From: Spirulina sp. DLM2.Bin59
GTDB lineage: Bacteria > Cyanobacteriota > Cyanobacteriia > Cyanobacteriales > Spirulinaceae
Direction: 5' to 3'
Assembly (NCBI GenBank): GCA_007693875.1
Contig: RECT01000313.1
Coordinates: 1-15,480 of the forward strand
DNA: 15,480 bases
Part shown: piece by piece, positions 6,487 through 14,045 of the stretch
How the letters are laid out: every line of letters starts with the position of its first letter
Position numbering within the stretch: the first letter of the stretch is position 1
Made by a program: the position numbers and the translations under genes
The notes under the pieces: generated by a model
What the model saw: only the letters and a program-made list of their open reading frames with translations
Told to the model about the DNA's origin: nothing
Databases searched by the model: none

Positions 6487-9400
6487 CTAATTCTCCATGG
6501 GCAATCCTGAGGGAGATCCCAGATATTGCCCTAGGACGGCCTGGAGTTTCGCAAAATCCATCGGCTTTGTTAAAAAGCCATCCATCCCTACGGCAAATGT
6601 CCGCTCCTGCTCCTCCTTTAATGCCCCGGCAGTGAGGGCGACGATCGCCACCCGCTGCCCCGTTTGGGCCTCCGCTGCGCGAATCCGCCGCGTCGCTTCA
6701 ATGCCATCCATCTGGGGCATTTGCACATCCATTAACACCAGATCAATGGGGTGCTGATCCACAGCGGCGATCGCCTCCAACCCATTGGTGGCCTCAATAA
6801 TCCGCACATTGGGCAAAGCCCGCTTCACCAACGCCTTCGATAAAATCATATTTACCTTGACATCTTCAGCAATTAAAACCGTACAGGGGCGCTGTATTGT
6901 CGTAGCGGGGGACTGCTTCGCCATTAAGAGGGGACATTCTACCGAGGGCGTAGCTTGATTCAGGGTTGTCAACATCCGATAAAACGCATCGGGTTTCACT
7001 GGCTTCACCAAATGACACTGGACATCGAGAGCCTGACAGCGATCGCGAATATTTTCATAATCAACGGAACGGTGCAGCAAAATTACCGGCATCGCCTCTA
7101 AACTCGATGGCAACTGTGAGCGTAGATGCTCCAGCACCGTTAAGCCATCCATACCGGCGAGATGGTAATCAATAATCACTAGATCAAAATTACCCTGTTC
7201 TAAATATTGACAAGTTGCCAAATCATGGCCACAGCCCATCGCCTCAATACCCCAATGGGTGCAGTACCTTTCGAGAATTTTACGACTCTTGGCATTGTCA
7301 TCTAAGATCAAGACCCGCCCAATTCCTAAAGATCTGGAGAACGGAGCCGCTTGATCAGGATTATTAACAAAGGTAGTGGTGATTTTAAACTCAAAAATAC
7401 TTCCCTCTCCCCAAACGCTCTCAACATTAATCGTCCCGCCCATTTTTTCCACGAGCAAACCGGAGATAATTAAGCCCAAACCTGTCCCGCCATATTTACG
7501 GGTTGTTGAACTATCCGCCTGGGAAAAGGCTTGGAATAGTTTGCTTTGCTGTTCCGGGCGAATCCCAATCCCGGTATCCCGCACTGCAAAATGATACTCT
7601 CCTTGGCCATTGCCCAAATCTTGGAATTGCAATTTTAATTCCACTTCCCCCTGATCCGTAAACTTAACGGCGTTATTGAGTAGGTTAATCAAAACCTGCT
7701 TGAGCCGAACCGGATCAACATGGGCTATGGGGGGCATCGGCAAGGAAATATCCAGGAGCAATTCTAAACCTTTATGCTCTGCACTGTATTTAAGAATATC
7801 GATCACTTCCCCTAACAGATCAAGAAGATTCGTAGGGATGGTTTCCAGATCTAGTTTACCCGCTTCAATCTTGGAAAAATCAAGAATATCATTAATAATC
7901 GCTAACAAGGCTTTTCCCGAAACATTGGCATTATTAACATATTGGCGCTGGGTTTCATTAAGGGGGGTTTGCAAGAGCAGTTCCGTAAAACCAATCACCC
8001 CATTTAAGGGTGTGCGAATTTCATGGCTCATATTGGCTAAAAATTCTGATTTGGCTTGGTTGGCTACTTCTGCCATTTGCTTGGCGGCTAATAATTTAGC
8101 TTCCGATTCCTTGCGATCGGTAATATCCACCTGAACGCCAAAATGGCCCAAAATTCGCCCCTGGTCATCATACAAACAAGTATATTGTCCATCCACAATC
8201 ATCGGAGTGCCATCTAACCGCTGTTCTCGGGTTTCCATATGCAATTGCCCCTGATTAAATAGTTTGCGCCAAACTTCATAGCCATGGTCTAAATCATGGG
8301 CAAATAAATCCGCAGGGGTTAAACCGATAAAATCCGCCTTCTTCGCGCCGTACTGATCCAACATCGCTTGATTGACGCGGGTCATCCGTTGGTGATAAAA
8401 GGCATAGTCGAGGAGTTGGGGGCGATCGCCCTCCCTGCGCCAATCAATGGGTTCATCCAGCATCATGAAAAAGAACCCATAGAGGGATTGATTGAAAAAC
8501 ATCTGGGTATGTTTTTCCTTCTCCCGCAGTTGTTCCTCCATCTGTTTGCGTTCAGAGAGATCGATATTCGTGCCGATCCAGCGGATCGGCTCACCCTGCT
8601 GATTTTTAATGATTTCTCCCCGCGTTAAAATCCACCGCCAACTGCCATCTTTATGGCGCAAACGATGTTCAATTTCGTATCGTTTACTTTTGCCACTTAA
8701 ATAATCATCAATGGCAGCTTGAATACGGTCAGTATCATCGGGATGCCATAGATTTTGCCAGCCTGAAAAAGTATTTTCAATTTCATGATCATGATAGCCT
8801 AGCATTTTTTTCCAATGGGGGCTAAAATAAACAGTGTTGTTAACCATATCCAAATCCCATAACCCTGCCCCTGTACCGGCAATGGCTAAATGGAACCGGG
8901 TTTCACTCTCTTTTAATTCCCGCTGGGCTTTTTTCTGGTCGGTGATATCTTGAATGTTGGCAAAAAAGAAGAGGGGTTGATCATTTTGATCATTTAATGA
9001 CCGTGCAAAAACAATCACGGGGAATCGCTCGCCACTTTTGCGCTGAAACACCAATTCATAGGAGCCAGACCCATTCACTAGGGTATCTCGCAGGGCAACT
9101 TGGATATTTTCCAGTTCCTCCAAAGGCCAATAGGGATAGGGCGGTTTGCGGCCAATCAGCTCGGCTTTACTAAAGCCGGTTATGCGACAAAAAGCCGGAT
9201 TGACATCCTGTTGTGTCCCCTCGGCATCGATCACGGAAAAGCCATCGGCCATGCTTTCCAAAATTTGTTTAGAGAACTGTTGTTCACGGGCGATCGCCGC
9301 TTTATCCTCTTCCACCTGGGTAATATCCTGAAACATCCCCACCATATGTGTCACCTGATTATCCTTCAGGAGGGGATAGCCCGATGCTCGCACCCAGCGC

Positions 9401-10182
9401 AAATTACCCTTAGCCGTGATAAAACGACAAATCACATCAAAACTTTGTTTTTCCTCAATGGCTATTTTAATTGCCTGAGCGATGATCGGGCGATCATCGG
9501 GATGGTAAAATTCAAGACCATTGGTTTTGTTGTGATCAAACCCGATGGCTACTTCATGGATATGATAAACCTGCTCTGTCCATTCTGTTTTGCCGGTTTT
9601 AACGTCCAGCTTCCAAGCCCCAATATTAGCAATCCGTTGCGCATCATTTAACAGCAGCAAGGTTTCACTCAGTTTGGATTCAGCAATTTTTTCGATGGTT
9701 TGATCATCAAGTTCACCTTCACTAAAGTTGGCGATCCAGTTAAGATTATTTTTGCGGCGATCCAGTTTTGGGGTATTCCTGATTAAAGATTCTTGCTGAT
9801 CTTGATTGCTGCTGAATTGAACCTCCATTGCTTTACGGTCAGTAATATCAATCCAGGTGGTGACTAAAAATTCGGGTTCGGGGGTGGTGAGATGGACTTG
9901 ATACCAACGGTTTAAAGAGGCTGAATATTGCTCGAACTGTTCGGGGGTCGGTATAGATTGCAGGGTTTGAGCGAAATTTAACCAGTTAAAGGGCGAGTTC
10001 TGCTGCTCAGAGGCAATGGCTCTCAGGGTTTTACCCACCAGATCCGCTGCGGTTAACCCGGTGATTTGCTCAAAAATTGGGTTGATTTCTAAAACTTGGC
10101 AATCTGAACTTTGATTTTGAGGATCGTGAAGGATTTGATAATAGGCATAACCCACGGGTAATGTGGCAAGGATATTATTCAT
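6487..10182 (-). CDS. Soluble multi-PAS hybrid histidine kinase with two receiver domains
   Basis: A 1231-residue sensor kinase with no membrane segment, so cytoplasmic. PAS domains lie at about 5-118, 178-292 (PAS_3 type), 302-420, 425-548 (PAS_3 type) and 552-695. HisKA carries the H-box NMSHEIRTPLNG with His720. The ATPase domain (about 820-938) has the N-box with Asn833 and Asn837, DTGIGI from Asp869, and YGGTGLGL. Receiver 1 (955-1075) has Asp961, Asp962, phospho-acceptor Asp1005 and Lys1060, but the usual switch Thr/Ser position reads His (LLHRS). Receiver 2 (1100-1222) is canonical, with Glu1106, Asp1107, Asp1152 in LMDVQMPQMDG and Lys1206. There is no Hpt domain, so a separate phosphotransfer protein is expected. 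No response regulator gene is adjacent, making it an orphan. ATG 10182 lacks an obvious Shine-Dalgarno. The signal sensed is unknown. Confidence 0.95.
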   Translation of the reverse strand: MNNILATLPVGYAYYQILHDPQNQSSDCQVLEINPIFEQITGLTAADLVGKTLRAIASEQQNSPFNWLNFAQTLQSIPTPEQFEQYSASLNRWYQVHLTTPEPEFLVTTWIDITDRKAMEVQFSSNQDQQESLIRNTPKLDRRKNNLNWIANFSEGELDDQTIEKIAESKLSETLLLLNDAQRIANIGAWKLDVKTGKTEWTEQVYHIHEVAIGFDHNKTNGLEFYHPDDRPIIAQAIKIAIEEKQSFDVICRFITAKGNLRWVRASGYPLLKDNQVTHMVGMFQDITQVEEDKAAIAREQQFSKQILESMADGFSVIDAEGTQQDVNPAFCRITGFSKAELIGRKPPYPYWPLEELENIQVALRDTLVNGSGSYELVFQRKSGERFPVIVFARSLNDQNDQPLFFFANIQDITDQKKAQRELKESETRFHLAIAGTGAGLWDLDMVNNTVYFSPHWKKMLGYHDHEIENTFSGWQNLWHPDDTDRIQAAIDDYLSGKSKRYEIEHRLRHKDGSWRWILTRGEIIKNQQGEPIRWIGTNIDLSERKQMEEQLREKEKHTQMFFNQSLYGFFFMMLDEPIDWRREGDRPQLLDYAFYHQRMTRVNQAMLDQYGAKKADFIGLTPADLFAHDLDHGYEVWRKLFNQGQLHMETREQRLDGTPMIVDGQYTCLYDDQGRILGHFGVQVDITDRKESEAKLLAAKQMAEVANQAKSEFLANMSHEIRTPLNGVIGFTELLLQTPLNETQRQYVNNANVSGKALLAIINDILDFSKIEAGKLDLETIPTNLLDLLGEVIDILKYSAEHKGLELLLDISLPMPPIAHVDPVRLKQVLINLLNNAVKFTDQGEVELKLQFQDLGNGQGEYHFAVRDTGIGIRPEQQSKLFQAFSQADSSTTRKYGGTGLGLIISGLLVEKMGGTINVESVWGEGSIFEFKITTTFVNNPDQAAPFSRSLGIGRVLILDDNAKSRKILERYCTHWGIEAMGCGHDLATCQYLEQGNFDLVIIDYHLAGMDGLTVLEHLRSQLPSSLEAMPVILLHRSVDYENIRDRCQALDVQCHLVKPVKPDAFYRMLTTLNQATPSVECPLLMAKQSPATTIQRPCTVLIAEDVKVNMILSKALVKRALPNVRIIEATNGLEAIAAVDQHPIDLVLMDVQMPQMDGIEATRRIRAAEAQTGQRVAIVALTAGALKEEQERTFAVGMDGFLTKPMDFAKLQAVLGQYLGSPSGLPMEN

Positions 10183-10344
10183 AAAGATTGGGGGTTAAGG
10201 GCAGGTAAATTAAGTTTTTTCAGGATAAAATAAAAAATGGGTTAATCTGTTGGGCAGCCACGGATTTTAAAAAACAATTGATCATGCATTAACTGATTAT
10301 TAGGACTCACATTCTTTAGATTAAGACCAATTATGCTGCTGTAG

Positions 10345-10401
10345 GGTGCGTCAGAGCGATTAATCTATGATGCAAAAGAGCAACATAACGGCTGACGCAC
10401 C
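10345..10401. repeat. Short inverted-repeat element, copy C (opposite orientation to copy A)
   Basis: A 57-base element with the same 10-base ends, GGTGCGTCAG and CTGACGCACC. Read on the minus strand it matches copy A almost throughout, including a shared 14-base interior run TCATAGATTAATCG. It is preceded by GTAG, giving the GTAGGGTGCGT start typical of such cyanobacterial repeats. Confidence 0.85.
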
Positions 10402-10597
10402 ATTTATTAAGCAATCTACTAAATGCCGGTTGAGAGATTAATCTGTATGCATTTCTGATTAATTATGCTAATTATATTAGATTTTAGGGAAATTCCAGCA
10501 TCGGGAATTCACCCTCGGGGTGATCCTGCTTACCGCCGCTGAGGGTGGCTCAGGCGATCGCCCCCCCCACAACTAGGGCAGGGGAGCAGAAAAACTG

Positions 10598-10603
10598 TAT
10601 AGT
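10598..10603 (+). promoter_or_regulatory. Possible -10 box of accC
   Basis: TATAGT lies 32 bases before the accC ATG. It fits a sigma-70 -10 element, but no -35 match is seen at 16-18 bases upstream, so this is weak. Confidence 0.35.
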
Positions 10604-10635
10604 GGATTCCACGACCGCAAGCCCCCGCTGTATTC

Positions 10636-11979
10636 ATGCAGTTTTCCAAAATTCTCATTGCCAATCGTGGCGAAATCGCCCTCCGTATCCTCCGCAGTTG
10701 TCGAGAACTGGGGATCGCCACGGTGGCTGTGCATTCCACCATCGACCAGCAAGCCCTCCATGTCCAACTGGCCGACGAAAGCGTCTGCATTGGCCCCTCC
10801 CCCAGTAGTAAAAGCTACCTGAATATCCCTAACATCATTTCGGCGGCCCTCACTCGCCACGCCACCGCCATCCATCCGGGCTATGGCTTTTTGGCGGAAA
10901 ATGCCCGGTTTGCGGAAATTTGCGCCGATCACCAAATTGCTTTTATCGGCCCCACCCCGGCGGCGATGATTGCCATGGGGGATAAATCCACCGCCAAGCG
11001 CACGATGCAGGGGGCCAGCGTGCCGACGCTCCCCGGTAGTGAGGGGCTGCTCACGGATGAAACGATGGCGTTGGCGATCGCCCGCAAAATTGGCTACCCC
11101 GTCATCCTCAAGGCCACGGCCGGCGGCGGCGGCCGGGGGATGCGCCTCGTCACCAACGAGGGGGATTTAATTAAACTATTCCGAGCCGCCCAAGGGGAAG
11201 CGGAGGCCGCCTTTGGCAATGGCGGCGTGTATTTGGAAAAATTCCTCGAAGCCCCCCGCCATATTGAATTCCAAATTCTCGCGGATAGTTACGGCAACGT
11301 GGTGCATTTGGGGGAACGGGATTGCTCGATCCAACGCCGCCATCAAAAATTGCTCGAAGAGGCCCCCAGCCCGGTGCTGAGTCCCGAATTGCGGGAAAAA
11401 ATGGGCAGCGCAGCGGTGCGGGCCGCCCAATCGATTCACTATGTGGGGGCGGGGACGGTGGAATTTCTCCTGGATAAAAATGGCGATTTCTACTTTATGG
11501 AAATGAACACCCGGATTCAGGTGGAGCACCCGGTTACGGAAATGATTACCGGGCTGGATTTGATCAGTGAGCAGATTAAAATTGCCCAGGGCGATCGCCT
11601 CAGTTTTGCCCAAGAAGATATTCAACTGCGGGGCCATGCCATTGAATGCCGGATCAACGCTGAAGATCCCGACCACGATTTCCGACCCCATCCGGGCCGG
11701 ATCACCGCCTACCTTCCTCCCGGTGGCCCGGGGGTGCGGATCGATTCCCATGTTTACACCGATTACGAGATCCCTCCCTATTACGATTCGTTAATTGGCA
11801 AGCTGATCGTCTGGGGGCCCGATCGCCCCACCGCCATTAAACGGATGCGCCGAGCCTTGCGGGAATGTGCCATCACGGGGATTCCCACCACCATCGGCTT
11901 CCACGAGCGAATTTTAGAGGTTCCCGCCTTCCTCGCCGGGGAAGTGTACACCAACTTCATCGCCGAACACCTCTCCTAG
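10636..11979 (+). CDS. accC: Acetyl-CoA carboxylase, biotin carboxylase subunit
   Basis: Carboxylates the biotin on AccB using ATP and bicarbonate, the first half-reaction of malonyl-CoA formation for fatty acid synthesis. The 447-residue length equals the usual bacterial subunit. The start MQFSKILIANRGEIALRIL matches the family N-terminus, supporting ATG 10636. The ATP-grasp glycine loop GGGGRGMR (163-170), Lys117, Lys159, His209, Lys238 and Glu276 are present. So is the signature EMNTRIQVEHPVTE (289-302), which includes Glu289, Asn291, Arg293 and Glu297, and Arg339 in IECRINAED. All E. coli catalytic residues therefore have counterparts, offset by at most one. The accB partner is not in the window, as is usual in cyanobacteria. 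The zinc-ribbon gene starts 48 bases downstream on the same strand with its own ribosome binding site. Confidence 0.97.
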   Translation: MQFSKILIANRGEIALRILRSCRELGIATVAVHSTIDQQALHVQLADESVCIGPSPSSKSYLNIPNIISAALTRHATAIHPGYGFLAENARFAEICADHQIAFIGPTPAAMIAMGDKSTAKRTMQGASVPTLPGSEGLLTDETMALAIARKIGYPVILKATAGGGGRGMRLVTNEGDLIKLFRAAQGEAEAAFGNGGVYLEKFLEAPRHIEFQILADSYGNVVHLGERDCSIQRRHQKLLEEAPSPVLSPELREKMGSAAVRAAQSIHYVGAGTVEFLLDKNGDFYFMEMNTRIQVEHPVTEMITGLDLISEQIKIAQGDRLSFAQEDIQLRGHAIECRINAEDPDHDFRPHPGRITAYLPPGGPGVRIDSHVYTDYEIPPYYDSLIGKLIVWGPDRPTAIKRMRRALRECAITGIPTTIGFHERILEVPAFLAGEVYTNFIAEHLS

Positions 11980-12027
11980 GGGGGTGGATTAGGATAGAAG
12001 ATGGAGAGACAGGATTGAGGAGGCGGC

Positions 12028-12390
12028 GTGAATCAGATCGGGCAATGGAATTTATCGGGGATTGGTTGTAGCTTGATGATTTTGTTGGCAATTATGACCT
12101 TAAGTACCGTGGGATTGGGTTGGGTCGTCAATGGGGTGGTCTTGCTGCTGGTGTTTTTGCTGGCGGCTCCGGTAATTGCGGTCTATGGCCTACGGTGGTG
12201 GGTGCAGCGCAATGTGGTGGAGGATCAATGCCCCATGTGTGGCCATCGGTTTGCGGGGTTAAATCCGGTGAAATTTAACTGCCCTAGCTGTGGCGAGGCC
12301 CTGGAAGTGCGCAATGGTCGCTTTGTCCGCCCCACCCCCCCCGGTACCATCGATGTGGAGGCGGTGGAAGTCCAGCAGATTGAGGATTGA
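12028..12390 (+). CDS. Small membrane protein with a C-terminal zinc ribbon
   Basis: A 120-residue protein whose family I do not recognise by name. Two adjacent hydrophobic segments (about 11-31 and 33-54) are followed by a basic stretch. A four-cysteine ribbon comes next: CPMCG (Cys68, Cys71) and CPSCG (Cys85, Cys88), with 13 residues between the pairs. The C-terminal tail (106-120) is acidic. The cysteine knuckles predict structural zinc on the cytoplasmic side of the membrane. The start is GTG at 12028, supported by GAGGAGG about 5 bases upstream. It lies 48 bases after accC without a visible terminator, so co-transcription is plausible. The function is unknown; partner binding or membrane-enzyme assembly is only a guess. 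Confidence 0.85.
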   Translation: MNQIGQWNLSGIGCSLMILLAIMTLSTVGLGWVVNGVVLLLVFLLAAPVIAVYGLRWWVQRNVVEDQCPMCGHRFAGLNPVKFNCPSCGEALEVRNGRFVRPTPPGTIDVEAVEVQQIED

Positions 12391-12434
12391 TCCGGAAGAT
12401 CCGGAGTGGCCCAAAATTGCCCTGAATTGGCAAT
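12391..12434. promoter_or_regulatory. Inverted repeat upstream of the LOV-cyclase gene
   Basis: ATTGCC (12416-12421) and GGCAAT (12429-12434) form a perfect 6-base inverted repeat with a 7-base spacer, about 57 bases before the cyclase ATG. Just upstream, TCCGGA occurs twice (12391-12396 and 12400-12405). It could be an operator or a weak hairpin; no T tract follows. It does not match the CRP consensus TGTGA-N6-TCACA. Confidence 0.3.
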
Positions 12435-12490
12435 AATGGGACTAGGGGTGCTGCAATCCGCGAAACCAGTTCTTTTGTTGCGGGATCATC

Positions 12491-13954
12491 ATGGGTTTTT
12501 TGGGTCATGGCATCATGGCACATTGTTCGGCGGAAACGGCACTACAGGCTTTTTTCGATCTGTCCGCTGACTTAATGGTAGTGCGCCATGCCGATGGCTA
12601 TTGGTGTGATTGTAATGACCTGTGGGTGACATCCTTGGGCTGGACGGTGGAGGAGTTGCGATCGCGCCCCTGGCTTGACTTCATTCACCCCGATGATCTT
12701 GAAGCCACGACCCTTGCTGAGGAACGCTGTCACCACCCCGACCGGGCAACGCCGGTGGAATATAAATGCCGTTTCCGCCACAAAAACGGTAGCTATCGCT
12801 GGCTTTCTTGGCGGGCAATGCCCTATAAAGAGGGGAGTAGTGTGGCGATCGCCCAGGATGTCACGGAAACCCAATGGTATGGCCATGGGGCCTACCGCAG
12901 TGGCGTACAGGCGGCGGTGCATTTGCGGGATCAGGCTATTTCTGCCAGCCGGTTGGGGATTGTGATTGCCGATGCCCGTTTACCGGATATGCCGCTGATC
13001 TATGTCAATCCTGCCTTTGAACGGATGACGGGCTACAGTGCCACGGATGTTTTAGGGTTAAATTGTCGGTTCCTCCAGGGGCCAAAGTCGGATCAAGCCC
13101 CCTTGCAGGAGTTACGGGTTGCGATCCGGGAGCAACGCCATTGCACCGTGGTTTTGCTCAATTTTCGCAAGGATGGTACGCCCTTTTGGAATGAACTGAC
13201 CATTTCTCCGGTGTTTGATGATGGGGGGGAATTAACCCATTTTGTCGGAATTCAAGGGGATGTGACGGCGCGAATTCGTTCGGAAAAAGCGTTATTGGTG
13301 GAAAAGAATAAATCGGAACGGTTGCTGTTGAATATTTTGCCCCGCCCCATTGCGGAGCAGTTGAAAAGCTTCCAAGGCACGTTAGCCCAACAGTTTGAAA
13401 ATGTGACGATTTTGTTTGCCGATTTAGTCGAATTTTCCCCCCGTGCGCCTCAATTTCAACCTTTGGAGTTAATTAGTACCCTCAATCAAATTTTTTCGGA
13501 GTTTGATCGCCTTGCGGAAATTCACCAAATTGAAAAGATTAAAACCATTGGTGATGCCTATATGGCGGCGGCGGGGTTGCCCGTTGCTTCTGAGGATCAT
13601 GGGGAGGCGATCGCCGCCATGGCCCTGGATATGCAGCAGGCGATTCAGCATTTCCACTGGCCCGATGGTTCCCCGATGCAACTACGTATCGGTATTCATA
13701 CTGGCTCGGTGGTGGCGGGGGTGATTGGCATTAAAAAGTTTAGCTATGATCTTTGGGGGGATACGGTGAATGTGGCGGCTCGCATGGAATCCCAGGGGGA
13801 GGCGGGGAAAATCCAAATCACAGCCACCACCGCTGCGGTAGTGGGCGATCGCTTCCACTGTGAGCGGCGGGGCTGTTTGGCCATTAAGGGCAAGGGGATG
13901 ATGGAAACCTATTGGCTCCTGGGAGAAAAACCCGGCCGGGTCTTCACAATTTAA
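12491..13954 (+). CDS. PAS-LOV-adenylyl cyclase, predicted blue-light-activated (mPAC-like)
   Basis: A 487-residue soluble enzyme predicted to make cAMP from ATP under blue light. A PAS domain at about 15-128 is followed by LOV (about 145-262). LOV contains GLNCRFLQG with the photoactive Cys192, plus Asn173, Asn191, Gln196, Asn224, Asn234 and Gln255, the residues that hold flavin and relay the signal. A helical linker with LLLNILPRPIAEQL (268-281), typical of class III cyclases, leads to the catalytic domain (about 300-475). There FADLVEFS carries metal Asp311 and TIGDAYM metal Asp355. Lys351 and Asp420 (YDLWGDTVN) are the ATP-selecting pair; guanylyl cyclases have Glu and Cys there. Asn427 and Arg431 are the transition-state residues. 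The PAS-LOV-AC order matches the described Microcoleus chthonoplastes mPAC (established knowledge). ATG 12491 has only a weak GGGA upstream, and Met9 is an alternative start. The gene lies 100 bases after the zinc-ribbon gene and is convergent with the TpsB gene. Confidence 0.95.
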   Translation: MGFLGHGIMAHCSAETALQAFFDLSADLMVVRHADGYWCDCNDLWVTSLGWTVEELRSRPWLDFIHPDDLEATTLAEERCHHPDRATPVEYKCRFRHKNGSYRWLSWRAMPYKEGSSVAIAQDVTETQWYGHGAYRSGVQAAVHLRDQAISASRLGIVIADARLPDMPLIYVNPAFERMTGYSATDVLGLNCRFLQGPKSDQAPLQELRVAIREQRHCTVVLLNFRKDGTPFWNELTISPVFDDGGELTHFVGIQGDVTARIRSEKALLVEKNKSERLLLNILPRPIAEQLKSFQGTLAQQFENVTILFADLVEFSPRAPQFQPLELISTLNQIFSEFDRLAEIHQIEKIKTIGDAYMAAAGLPVASEDHGEAIAAMALDMQQAIQHFHWPDGSPMQLRIGIHTGSVVAGVIGIKKFSYDLWGDTVNVAARMESQGEAGKIQITATTAAVVGDRFHCERRGCLAIKGKGMMETYWLLGEKPGRVFTI

Positions 13955-13959
13955 TGTAG

Positions 13960-13979
13960 GGGCGAAAAATTTTTCGCCC
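13960..13979. repeat. Perfect 20-base palindrome between convergent genes
   Basis: GGGCGAAAAATTTTTCGCCC, preceded by GTAG, starts 5 bases after the cyclase stop. It could fold as a hairpin and end transcription from either side, but no T tract follows on either strand. It resembles GTAGGGGCGAAAAA-type palindromes that recur in cyanobacterial spacers, and the segment at 5009-5057 looks related. Confidence 0.75.
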
Positions 13980-14045
13980 TCACGCCCATTCAGTACCCAA
14001 TCGAGCCAATTTCACCATATTTCTTGAAGACCCAATCCAGTCTCC

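Larger units (their letters stand above)
10183..10635. other. 453-base divergent spacer between the histidine kinase and accC
   Basis: I find no convincing gene here. The left and middle parts (about 10200-10340 and 10400-10500) are clearly AT-rich against GC-rich neighbours. The spacer contains repeat copy C, a small hairpin TCACCC-TCG-GGGTGA at 10509-10523, one HIP1 octamer near 10553 followed by an eight-C run, and a possible accC -10 box at 10598. It must hold promoters for both divergent genes. Confidence 0.6.

Noticed and set aside
11176..11751. Minus-strand open frame of 191 codons inside accC
   Set aside because: It lies opposite fully conserved biotin carboxylase catalytic motifs and is a by-product of GC-rich codon use.
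12391..12490. cAMP-receptor (SyCRP1/CRP) site feeding back on the cyclase gene
   Set aside because: No TGTGA-N6-TCACA-like sequence is present; the inverted repeat there (ATTGCC/GGCAAT) does not fit.
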